From contig JAGPNK010000027.1 of the NCBI GenBank assembly GCA_020746835.1, positions 1 to 64,000 of the forward strand: a stretch of 64,000 bases of DNA, read 5' to 3'. The first letter of the stretch is position 1; each line of letters starts with the position of its first letter. Positions 1 to 9,255 of this stretch are shown here, one piece after another. The position numbers and the translations under genes are program-made. The notes below the pieces were generated by a model. It was given only the letters and a program-made list of their open reading frames with translations. It was not told where the DNA came from and made no database searches. This stretch comes from Stachybotrys elegans. Taxonomy: Eukaryota; Ascomycota; Sordariomycetes; Hypocreales; Stachybotryaceae.

Positions 1-1380
1 ATGTCATCCGTAGGGGAGCAACGAGCGAGGAATCGCAGACCACACACCAAGTCCAGAACTGGCTGCGCAGACTGTCGGAAGCGCCGGGTCAAGGTATGCT
101 TCGGCTTTTGTCTGTTTGGGGGTTTTTCTGTCTTGTCTTCCCGCCTAACAGCTGGCAAAGTGTACTGAAGAGAGACCTAAATGTCGATCCTGTCTCCGTC
201 GCGATATTGCATGCGTATATCCAGCACCACCTTTGGCTGCTGCGCGAATCGCATCGCCGCATTCCCCAACGACGGAATACGAATCCCCATCCGTTAGAAC
301 TGTTGGTTCCGATATTCAGCAAGATGAAGCAACCGACCCGCATGGCCTCGCGAACGATCGCGGAACAGCACCCCCCTAATTACCACCCATGTGCACAGCA
401 CGTCCTCACTAGCTTCAATTACAGCCAAGGAGTTCGACATTTCGGATCTGGCCCTCATGCACCACTGGACTGTGTCCACTAGCATCGAGTTTTACAAGGT
501 TCCTGCCCTAAATCACATCTGGCAAACCGCCTTCCCGCAGGTCGGTTTCCGATACCCGTTTGTCGCTCGCGCTCTTCTTAGCTTGGCTGCCTTGCATTTG
601 GCGCACCTGAATAGCCATAAGGACGGTCCGTATATCCTCAATGCCATACGATTACACGATGAGGCGCTCGAGGGCTTCCAAGCCGCCGTCAGCCACATAA
701 CCGAGGAAAACAGCGAGGCATTACTGGTGTGGTCAATCCTGAACGTCATATACGTTTTTGGTGTTTCGAAACACCACAACGACAACAACATGAGCAAATT
801 CCAGGACCCATACCGGGATCGCGTGCTCGGTATGGAGTTGATTCCAATGATGCGTGGTATCGAAGCTGTCCTTGCACCAACCCATGAGTTCCTAGTGCAG
901 GGTCGAATGGATGGTTTAATGAGTGTTGGTAACTGGTTCGAACTAGATCCCGACCAGCAAACCCTTTTACCGGGCTCAGTGGACGATGACTTTTGTCGAA
1001 CCAGGGAATCATGGGCAGAGAGCGGCGATGCGACTACATACGAGGCCTCCCTCCAGGTCCTTCGAAAATGCGTCATGTTCATGGATCAATTTGCCTCGAT
1101 GGACCAGACGGAATTGCAGGAATGGGGCTGTAACAGAGCATGGGCAGGACCCCTTATGTTTATCTTCTTTGCTCCAGAGCGATACTTTACCTTGTTGTAT
1201 CAGAGACAACCAGCGGCACTCATCTTGTATGCTCACTTTGGGAGTCTTTTGCACAGGCTTAACGGGCATTGGTTCTTGGAAGGGTGGGGACGGGATATTG
1301 TCGAGGTTGTGAATGACTTGGTCGGGAGCTATTGGAGGCCCTGGATTAGGTGGCCTCTCAAGGTGACGGCGGCGAGTTGA
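1..1380 (+). CDS. Zn2Cys6 transcription factor, UPC2-like, with apparent frameshift
   Basis: Fungal zinc-cluster regulator. The first exon (1-93) carries the first two zinc-binding cysteines (C22, C25). A GT-AG intron at 94-160 follows, and the next exon starts exactly at C32 and continues C39, C42, C49, giving a perfect CX2CX6CX6CX2CX6C cluster. The effector part (about 391-1380) has the UPC2-type hallmark: a segment around FYKVPALNHIWQ followed by a helix rich in alanine and leucine (fungal_trans_2 / DUF3468 class). Between the two parts the frame closes at a TAA (377-379) right after a run of six C (371-376). One extra C would give a continuous protein of about 437 aa. So this is either a sequencing or assembly indel, a recent pseudogene, or an intron I could not place. 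The ATG is the first base of the window, so an upstream start cannot be excluded. Target genes are unknown. Confidence 0.8.
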
Positions 1381-1801
1381 TGAAATCAGACTGTAACATG
1401 TAATTATTGGAAAGTTCAATATTGGACAACGATACCAAGCTCATACCCTCTGCTCACTGTGTGTAATGCAATATCGAAATCGACTTCCTCTGGGAAAACC
1501 CGACGATCCATAAGAGACACCACGTTTTCGTACCACTCGTTAACCTCGTGGTTCTTCTGAGCCGACTGTGGCTGCGGTATGATGAGCAACAATTCCTTGA
1601 TCGACTTGTTCTCTAGTACCTTGTATGGCTGAAACCCTCGCTTCTTTGTCGTATCTGCGGCTATGATTAGGCGTCTGCCGTTGGAATGGATCTCCCGCTC
1701 GCTTGAGCAGCCTTCTCAGCCTAGAAGGCGACTCTGTATCGGCAGAAGAGGATTTGTTCCTTCCCAGATAAAAAGAGAGTAGAAAACTAATTTTTCTGAT
1801 T
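1381..1801. other. Intergenic spacer, nothing recognised
   Basis: About 420 bp between two same-strand genes. I see no open frame with protein-like composition and no RNA gene; it should hold the terminator of the upstream regulator and the promoter of the next gene. Confidence 0.5.
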
Positions 1802-2521
1802 ATGGATTACATCTTTGACTGGGCCACATACATTCATCGAGAGACAGTCATGAGGCAGTTACAATCACTCGCGCTCATATCCGTCGATGAGCTCAGCGAC
1901 ACCTTTTCGTCAGCACAGTTGACAGTGGCTTCGTACCGTCCGAATACCGCCATTTTACCAACGACAGAGATGACAGTGGCCTCTTACCGTGTTAAAAGAG
2001 GTAGACGGACGTTTTCACCTAGCGTTGGTCGGCTAAGTAATGCAGGAATGGGATTCCCACTGACAACACAAGAGAGGCATGACCGTCTCGCCTTGCGGAA
2101 AGTTTCAACCCCTAGCCTCTACCCGATTGGCGAAGTTGGGAGAGAACTTCATGCCAACAAAGTAAAGAGTCCAAGGAGAGGAGGATATGAAAGACGCAAT
2201 AGGCGACTTTCCTCCCAAGCCTTGGAGGGGGAAGAAACGTCGGAAAACGTACAGGAATCTGTATGGGACACCGAGAGCGAGAGCGATAACGATAACAATA
2301 GCGATAGTGATTATGAAGACGAGGAAGATGAGGAAGATGAGGAAGACGATCAAGACGACCAAGATACCGAAGAAGATGAAGACACTGAAGCCGATGAAGT
2401 TGTGAACGGTGAAGACGTGAGGGTGACGAGGACGAGGACGAGGACGTCGAGGCTGACGGGTTGGCTAATGAGTGGAAAGGAGATGGAAAGGAAAGAAAGG
2501 TTTAGAACTTTTCAATCATGA
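1802..2521 (+). CDS. Hypothetical protein with acidic low-complexity tail
   Basis: Single-exon frame of 239 aa that I do not recognise. The N-terminal half is of ordinary composition and contains the hexapeptide TVASYR twice (around residues 41 and 59), encoded by two near-identical 19-bp stretches about 51 bp apart. The middle is basic (SPRRGGYERRNRR). Residues about 155-205 are almost purely Asp/Glu/Ser/Asn, encoded by GA-rich trinucleotide repeats, and a short Arg/Thr repeat (RTRTRT) follows. Such acidic tails occur in nuclear and chromatin-associated proteins, but the repeats could also make this a chance frame. No signal peptide or membrane segment is visible. Confidence 0.45.
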   Translation: MDYIFDWATYIHRETVMRQLQSLALISVDELSDTFSSAQLTVASYRPNTAILPTTEMTVASYRVKRGRRTFSPSVGRLSNAGMGFPLTTQERHDRLALRKVSTPSLYPIGEVGRELHANKVKSPRRGGYERRNRRLSSQALEGEETSENVQESVWDTESESDNDNNSDSDYEDEEDEEDEEDDQDDQDTEEDEDTEADEVVNGEDVRVTRTRTRTSRLTGWLMSGKEMERKERFRTFQS

Positions 2522-3132
2522 TAATTCTGGTGTCTCTTCACTCTTCTTTGGACTTTTATGGAGGCGGCCATGTGAGCACTGTTGTTGGCTTCAAATCTTG
2601 AGAGGGCCGGAGTTGCAGTGGCTCACAATGACCCTGAAGGCCACTCAATTTTCGAAGTGACATGCCACAAGCCCGCAGCGAACAAAGGGGCCGTCAATAT
2701 CCCCCAAAGCGTGGAAGTAGCGGCATAATTATGATTGGCGTCCCCACGAGAGAAAGTGGCTTCAACCCACCCGGTAAGATCACCTGCCACCGTGAGCCGA
2801 GTTCACGGCTAGATTTCATGCCACGGCCAGGACAATTGAGCCAAAGCGGCTGGACTGGAGCCACCGAGAAATTCGGCCAGCGAATCATAATTCAGCCATG
2901 AAGTTCAGCCGGGGCTATTGGCTACCCCAGCTTACCAGGTATGTGGCGCCGTCTGGAACTCAATCCAACTAAAGTTGGCCCAAAAGCTGGGGGAAGAAGA
3001 GACGCGAAGGCAGCTCCCAGACGTCATCAAAATATAAGAGGCCCTCAGTCCGGCCAGTCTGAGTCGCTTGAGCCAACTAGACTCGCGAGTTCAATTCAAG
3101 TGAAAATATCGACAATACCTCCCCCGTCAATC
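2522..3132 (+). promoter_or_regulatory. Promoter region of the GH13 gene, TATA at 3032
   Basis: Spacer of about 610 bp upstream of the alpha-glucosidase start. An ATATAA box sits at 3032-3037, about 96 bp before the ATG, and a CRE-like ACGTCAT lies at 3022-3028. No coding sequence is recognised here. An in-frame upstream ATG (2941) exists, but the TATA position and the family's usual N-terminus favour 3133. Confidence 0.55.
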
Positions 3133-4866
3133 ATGGGATCAATTTCGCCTTCAAGAAAGTGGTGGAAGGAGGCTGTGGTGTACCAAATCTACCCAGCCAG
3201 CTTCCTAGACTCGAATGGAGATGGACTTGGCGATTTGCCTGGAATCATCTCCAAGCTCGACTACATCAAGTCCCTTGGCGTGACAGCCATTTGGATGTCG
3301 CCCATCTACAAGAGCCCGCAGCACGACATGGGCTACGATGTCTCTGACTATCGCGACATTCACCAACCATACGGCTCCCTCAGTGACGTGGAGCATCTCA
3401 TCCAGGGTTGCCACGAGAGAGGCATCAAGCTTCTTCTCGACCTCGTGGTCAACCACACCAGCCATGAGCATGCCTGGTTCAAGGAATCGTGCCAGTCGCG
3501 CTCATCGCCGAAGAGGGACTGGTATTTCTGGAGGGATCCAAAGATAGATGCCAATGGGGTGCGCCGGCCGCCTAATAACTGGGCATCGATATTTGGAGGC
3601 AGCGCATGGACATGGCATGAAGAGACAGGCCAATACTACCTGTCGCTGTTCTTACCGTCCCAGCCCGACCTGAATTGGACCAACGAGGACATGCGGAAAG
3701 CAACGTATGCAGACATGGAGTTTTGGCTTGACAAGGGCGTCGATGGGTTCCGGATAGACTCCATGAACCTCATGTCCAAGCATCCCGACCTACCGGATGC
3801 CCCAGCCACAAACCCAGACACGGAGTTCCAGTCGGGGGCCATGTACTTTGCGAGCGGGCCTCGCATGCACGAGTACATCCGGGAAATGCGAGAGAAGGTG
3901 TTTGACAAGTACGACTGCATGACGGTCGGGGAGCTGGGCTTCACAAAGGACGAAAAGAGTGTGTCAGAGTACGTGGCTGAGGACAGACACGAGCTCAACA
4001 TGCTCTTCACAGGAGATATTGTGGACATGGACTTTGGACCGAATCACAAGTACGAACACTGCGACTTTAAGCTGTCGACGCTGAAGGAGATTACGAGCCT
4101 GTGGCAAAACTCGATGCCCAAGTTCAATGGTTGGAACACGGTTTACATGGACAACCACGATTCAGGTCGATCCATCTCTCGTTATGCGTCGGATCTTCCT
4201 CAATACAGGGAGCAAGCTGCCAAGATGCTGGCCATGTATCTTGGTACGCTGAGTGGCACCTTGTTCATGCTCCAGGGCCAGGAGATTGGCATGGCGAATG
4301 TGCCTGAATCCTGGGGCTTTGAGGACTATGTGGACGTCGAAGGCAAGAATTACTACAACAGCGTCCTGGAAAAGAGAGGTCCTGGCGCCGACATGAGCGA
4401 TGTGCTTCGCGAGATGAGACTGAAGGCACGCGATAACGGGCGTTTGCCGATGCAATGGAACGCAGATAAGAACAGCGGCTTTTCCACATCGCCGACTCCC
4501 TGGATGCGCGTCAACGACGACTACAAGCAGTGGAATGTGGCGGCGCAGGAGGGCGATGATGGCAGCGTTCTGGCATTTTGGCGGGAGATGCTGGCGCTGC
4601 GGCAGCGCGAGAAGGACGTGTTTGTGTATGGTCGGTTCGCCATGCTGGAGGAGTACAAGGACAGCGAGGATGTGTTTGTGTACACAATGACGAGCTATGA
4701 TGGGAAGACGGCTCTCGTCTTGCTCAACTTTTCGGATGCAGAGCACCAGGTGGTGGACTTGAAGTGTGAGGGCTGGAGGAGGCTGTTGGGGGGAGAGGGG
4801 GAGAGGTTGTCTCTTGATGGGGTTCGCTTGAAGCCATACGAAGGACGGCTGTATGGGAACTGGTAG
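3133..4866 (+). CDS. GH13 alpha-glucosidase (maltase / oligo-1,6-glucosidase type)
   Basis: Intronless 577-aa glycoside hydrolase family 13 enzyme without signal peptide, so probably cytosolic and cleaving maltose-type or isomaltose-type oligosaccharides after uptake. The (beta/alpha)8 signatures appear in order: VVYQIYPASF near the N-terminus, DLVVNHTS (region I), GFRIDSMN with the nucleophile D209 (region II), GELGF with the acid/base E267 (region III) and DNHDSGRS with D343 (region IV). Length and layout match fungal and yeast maltases. The residue after the nucleophile is Ser210. In yeast enzymes this position is Val in isomaltases and Thr in maltases, so specificity cannot be read directly. 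The start at 3133 gives the canonical N-terminus (WWKEAVVYQIYP). Confidence 0.93.
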   Translation: MGSISPSRKWWKEAVVYQIYPASFLDSNGDGLGDLPGIISKLDYIKSLGVTAIWMSPIYKSPQHDMGYDVSDYRDIHQPYGSLSDVEHLIQGCHERGIKLLLDLVVNHTSHEHAWFKESCQSRSSPKRDWYFWRDPKIDANGVRRPPNNWASIFGGSAWTWHEETGQYYLSLFLPSQPDLNWTNEDMRKATYADMEFWLDKGVDGFRIDSMNLMSKHPDLPDAPATNPDTEFQSGAMYFASGPRMHEYIREMREKVFDKYDCMTVGELGFTKDEKSVSEYVAEDRHELNMLFTGDIVDMDFGPNHKYEHCDFKLSTLKEITSLWQNSMPKFNGWNTVYMDNHDSGRSISRYASDLPQYREQAAKMLAMYLGTLSGTLFMLQGQEIGMANVPESWGFEDYVDVEGKNYYNSVLEKRGPGADMSDVLREMRLKARDNGRLPMQWNADKNSGFSTSPTPWMRVNDDYKQWNVAAQEGDDGSVLAFWREMLALRQREKDVFVYGRFAMLEEYKDSEDVFVYTMTSYDGKTALVLLNFSDAEHQVVDLKCEGWRRLLGGEGERLSLDGVRLKPYEGRLYGNW

Positions 4867-5119
4867 CGTTTCAGCTCGGTAATAGCATCAGTATTGGCAT
4901 CTCTCACCCTCTCGGATAAGATGACCCGAAGGCGCATTTCCGTCGGCTCAGGCTCCGAAACTCGGATGCACTACGGCGGGTAGTGGCTCTACTATAAGTG
5001 TGGACATTCATAGATGGGGCTGTCCCGTAGCCGACGATACCCAGAGGCTGCTCTATATGATGGTGGTGTCGCGGTAAGTCTATTCACGCTGCTCTATCGC
5101 ACATATATGCATATGCTTG

Positions 5120-6220
5120 CTACGAGGAAGCCTTCTTCTTGAGCTCCCGCTGCTGTTCCACCCACGTCTGCACACCCTTGCGCAGCGTCTCCTCGTCATG
5201 CTCCCCGAAGATGTTGACGCCCAGCCGGATGGGAAAGTTGTACCGCGTGTTGCGCTCCAGCGCGTCGATCCTGGCCATCTCCTCGGCGGGCACCTCAAAA
5301 TCCTCAAAGTTGTCGGCGATGCGGCTCGGCGTGACCGACTTGGGCAGCACGACGGTGCCGCGTTGCGCCGCCCACTGGATGAGCACCTGCGCGGGCTGCT
5401 TGCCCAGTTTGTCGGCGACGGCGATGACGACGGGGTCGTCGACGGCGCGGGGCTTGTTGTAGATGTTGTTGGCCATGGGGCTGTAGGCCTGGACGACGAT
5501 GCCTTGCGCCTTGTGCCAGTCGAGGAGGGCGCGCTGCTGGAGGTACGGGTGGGCTTCGATCTGGTTGACGGCGGGTTTGATCTCGGCGCTGGGACGTGTT
5601 AGCGAATGACTTTGTCCATTGTGAGTTGAGTTTGGTGATTGCCTACGTCTTGAAGAGGTCCTCTAGAGCCTGTTGCGTAAAGTTGCTCACACCAATGGAG
5701 CGCACCTTGCCCTTTTTAACGAGAGCCTCCATGGCCTTCCACGTATCCGCGATAGGAACGTCAATGACATGCACGGCCTCGGTCTCGGGGTGGATGGGGA
5801 ATCGATCAAAGGGATCAGCCTCATTCTTCTTAAAGGAGACGGGCCAGTGGATGAGGTAGAGGTCGACATAGTCAGTGCCCAGGTCTGCCAATGTCTGATC
5901 AAGCGCCGGTTCGACGTCCTCGGGCTTGTGGTGCGTGTTCCAGAGCTTGGAGGTAACAAATATTTCGGAACGAGGGACGCCGGCGGCCTTGATGCCGGCG
6001 CCTACCTCGGCCTCATTGCCGTAGACAGCGGCACCGTCGATGTGGCGGTAACCGATCTTGAGGGCTTCCTCCACGGCTCTGGCGACTTCATTGGGACCAG
6101 ATTGCTATTGACGTTAATATAATAGGCTGAGACGCAGGGAATATGGTTTACCCATGTGCCCAGTCCGACGATGGGGATCTCGTAGCCCGAGTTGAGCTTG
6201 ACGGTGCGTTTCGAGGACAT
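5120..6220 (-). CDS. Aldo-keto reductase, probably of the D-galacturonate pathway
   Basis: Three exons on the minus strand: 6220-6152, 6104-5647 and 5588-5120 (introns 6105-6151 and 5589-5646, both GT-AG), giving 331 aa. It is an NAD(P)H-dependent (beta/alpha)8 reductase: GLGTW at the N-terminus, the Asp/Tyr pair in GYRHIDGAAVYGN, the catalytic Lys in FVTSKLW, the His in LYLIHWP, and the cofactor-binding PKSVTPSRI stretch near the C-terminus. It is divergent from an LGA1/GaaC-type aldolase, with which it shares a 376-bp promoter. Established knowledge: the fungal D-galacturonate route uses AKRs for its first step (D-galacturonate reductase) and last step (L-glyceraldehyde reductase). The neighbour makes either role likely; sequence alone does not decide, although 331 aa fits the glyceraldehyde-reductase type as I remember it. 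Confidence 0.88.
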
Positions 6221-6596
6221 GTTATTTTTCTTGTATTTTTTTTAACAGGGACAATGGGAGAGATATCGTGAAACTTGAAGTCTGGCTGTTTCCGAAGCTA
6301 TTAATACAGAGCGACTTCGGAATATCCGACGTCACCAAGGTCCTTTTCCGATGAGCCCCTCCCCCACCATTCATCGCAACGTATCCCTTCCCCTTATGCC
6401 ATAATGCTATGGAGCTGCCCCTCCTCCGACCCTCGGGCTATCATTGTCCCCCACGAAGGAAGAGCAGATCCACAGGCCGGGTCAGTACATGACGGACAGG
6501 TCGCAGAGCTAGACTATGTAAAGGGTCGCACCACTGACAATGGTGGTGTAACAAACAAAACTCCCCCATCAAGCCCATTGCAAATCCCTCCTCGTC
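6221..6596. promoter_or_regulatory. Shared divergent promoter of the AKR and aldolase genes
   Basis: 376 bp separate the two divergent start codons. Inside is an inverted pair TCCGAAG (6291-6297) and CTTCGGA (6315-6321), 17 bp apart: everted CGG/CCG half-sites such as dimeric zinc-cluster regulators bind. I do not find an exact copy of the TCCNCCAAT-type site described for the Aspergillus galacturonate regulator. Co-regulation by one bidirectional promoter is inferred from the arrangement. Confidence 0.6.
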
Positions 6597-7682
6597 ATGG
6601 CTGCAGCCCGTGTCCCCGTTGACGGCATCTACGTGCCCTCGCCCACCTTCTTCAAGCCCCTCGACAAGACGGCCGCGGACCTACACCCCGCCATTGATGT
6701 CGAGACGCAGGTCAAGCACAGCGTCCACCTGGCCAGGTCGGGCATCACAGGCCTCGTGCTCATGGGCTCGACGGGCGAGGCCATCCATCTCACGCGCCAG
6801 GAGCGCTTCGACCTGATTGCCGGCGTCCGCAAGGGCATGGACGAGGCCGGCTTCCCCGACTACCCCATCATGGCCGGCACCCTCATCAACAGCACGCAAG
6901 AGGTGCTCGAGTGGCTCGAGGACGCGCACAAGGCGGGCGCCCAGTGGGGGATGGTGCTGGCCCCGGGATACTTTGGCGTTGCGGCGAGCCAGGAGAACCT
7001 TGTCCAGTGGTTTACTCTCGTGGCGGACCAAAGCCCGATCCCTATCCTCATGTGAGCACAAAGACACCCTTCGTATGACAGCGCAGCACTAACGGCGGCG
7101 GCAGATACAACTACCCGGGCGTGACCAACGGCGTCGTCATCAACCCCGACACATACGCCATCCTAGCTGCTCACCCCAACATTGTCGGCTGCAAAATGTA
7201 TGTCCATCAAAGGTCGCCCGAGTTTATATACTAACACTATCATGTACAGGTCCCACGGCAACGTCTCGCACCACCTCCAAGTCTCCCTCCACCCCGACAT
7301 CGACGCCTCCCAGTTCCGCGTATACTCGGGCTTCGGCCAGCAGCTCGGTCCCATTGTGCTCTTCAACGCCGCGGGCGCCATCGACGGCCTGGGCGCCATC
7401 TTCCCCAAAACGGTGTCGCACCTGCACAAGCTCGTGTCGGAGCGGCCCGCGCGCGAGGAGACGCTCGAGCAGGCCCGCAAGCTGCAGTGGCTCGTGTCCT
7501 CGGCCGAGGAGTACATTGGCAAGACGGGCGTCCTGGGCATCCGCGAGGCCATCTTCCAGGTGCTGGGCATGGGCCACCAGGAGGGCGGCAGGCTGCCGCT
7601 GAGGGGGACGATTGCGCCGGGAGAGTGGGAGAAGTGGTCTGGCATCATGGGCCGCATGATAGAAGCGGAGAAGGCTTTGTAA
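6597..7682 (+). CDS. lga1: 2-keto-3-deoxy-L-galactonate aldolase type (LGA1/GaaC; DHDPS family)
   Basis: Three exons (6597-7051, 7105-7197, 7250-7682; introns of 53 and 52 bp) encode 326 aa of the dihydrodipicolinate synthase / N-acetylneuraminate lyase family, class I Schiff-base aldolases. Visible landmarks are the carboxylate-binding GSTGEA motif, the catalytic Tyr in YNYPG (the codon before it is split by intron 1) and the Schiff-base Lys in IVGCKMSHG (its following Met codon is split by intron 2). In fungi the LGA1/GaaC branch cleaves 2-keto-3-deoxy-L-galactonate to pyruvate and L-glyceraldehyde, the third step of D-galacturonate catabolism in the cytosol. The divergent aldo-keto reductase supports this. 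Another DHDPS-family aldolase with a different keto-acid substrate remains possible. Confidence 0.85.
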
Positions 7683-7776
7683 ATCACGAAAACTAGTATT
7701 ATATCCTAACTCACAGCACCATGGTATCTTGTATCACAATCGCCTGCCTGTACTCCGAATCGTAGTCATGAGAGAA

Positions 7777-8704
7777 TTACACCAGCCACTTTGCGAACCA
7801 CGCCAGCGCCTGTCTCTCGGTGAGGTCGGCGCACCAGATATCCTCCTCATCAGTCGTTTCATTCTTAACGGCGAATCCGTGTCGCGCGCCCGGCCAGATG
7901 TGTATCTCATGTAGGCCCTGCCGACGCTCGAGTATTATCTTGACGCGTTCCGCCTCGCTCTTCCTCAAGACGTTGTCGCAGTCGCCCACTGCGACGCTGA
8001 GGGGCATCGTGACAAGCTGCGGATCCTCGGGGACCTTGAGCATGGCTGGGTACGCGATAAAGGCGCAATCCACCAGCGGTTGCGGCCCCTTGAACCCTCG
8101 CTGCGACTGGTGGCGTCGCACGCATGTCGATGAGTGCGCCTGCGCGAGCATTACGGCGTGCTTGGCGCCCCAGCCGAAACCTGCCACGCCGATCTTGAGG
8201 CTATCCGTGTTGAAGGGTGGAGGGTTTTTGCGCAGGGCTTGGAAGAAGGCGATGACTCGCGGGTGGGTTTCTGATATGCGCGTGTTCAGTTGTGTACTGA
8301 CGGCGAGCGGAAGAAGCTGGATGACGGCGCTTGGCTTGGTCATGATGTTGTCCACCCAAGAGCCCTTTGATCGTATGCTGTCGACAAGCGGCAGCGCCTT
8401 TGCATCCATGGCACGTCCTGCCGAACTTTAGTTATTGTTTGACAGCAACAGCACGGGTAGAGATCGCACCGTTGAGAAAGTCGGGGCAGTAGACGAGGTA
8501 CTGTCCCTTCTTAGCGTACGCATCGCAAAGCCGGCGGTTATCGTTGGATTGCCACCCGAAGATGTCGGTGATGAAGACGATGATGCCGCGGGGCTTGACT
8601 CTCGGCTCCGGCTTCGCGACATATGTCGGGACGTTGAAGAGGGTTGTTTCTACGCCGGTCGGCTCGTCGAGTGACCTGCCGCTCCAGCTGCTGAAGCGGG
8701 ACAT
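7777..8704 (-). CDS. Dienelactone hydrolase family protein lacking the nucleophile Cys
   Basis: Two exons (8704-8470 and 8417-7777; intron 8418-8469) encode 291 aa with the alpha/beta-hydrolase layout of fungal dienelactone hydrolase-like proteins: IIVFITDIFGW early, VYCPDFLNG before the intron, a nucleophile elbow, an acid loop (VAVGDCDN, about residues 222-228) and a His loop (PGARHGFAV, H258). At the elbow the expected G-x-C-x-G reads GFGWGAK: the codon at 8175-8173 is GGC (Gly160) where the family has Cys, one base from TGC. If the base is real, the protein is probably not a normal hydrolase. The start at 8704 (MSRFSS) is preferred; an in-frame ATG at 8725 adds seven residues. It is convergent with the aldolase gene, with 94 bp between stop codons. 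Confidence 0.85.
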
Positions 8705-9255
8705 GGGAAGCAGGCAATCAGCCAAATCTTTGCAGGCAGAGGGAAGGGGAGGAGAAAGTCCATGGCAGAAAGGGGCCGGAGGCAGGCGGAAGACTGGGGA
8801 GAGGTGGTAATTTTATATGCCGAAGAATCAGAGGCTGATCGCATCAGCAGACGCTCGAGGGTCCTTGAAGGATCGTCAGATTCCAAGCCGTCGGTTTTCC
8901 AGGCAGCCCAACGCGTGCTGAGATGGAATCGATCCCTGCTAGCCCGCTAAAAAAAGAAGCTTATGGACCCCAAGTTAAGCATGTTGCTATTCATGGCTTC
9001 GTAGATGAGCTCATGGTTAGTGTCTGCCAATCAACCATGATGCAATTGTGTACAAGAGGGCTGAGCCTCAGCTTTCTACGAAACACCAAATTGGTAGCAA
9101 GTATTCGAGAATGGACCGACCTCATGCGCAGCTGTCATTGGTATTGCTATCAACCCGATTCACTTCTCTGTCCCATATATGCCTGTACCGCGAGATCCAT
9201 CAACAACCAACCCTGTGTCAAAAGACTTCTCATCCCATTCACCCATTTTGACTCC
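8705..9255. other. Spacer between two minus-strand genes
   Basis: About 550 bp holding the promoter of the dienelactone hydrolase gene and the 3' end region of the RBR ligase gene. No further gene is recognised. Confidence 0.5.

Noticed and set aside
2941..3132. 64-residue N-terminal extension of the GH13 enzyme
   Set aside because: It overlaps the TATA box and is of non-protein-like composition; the canonical start is at 3133.
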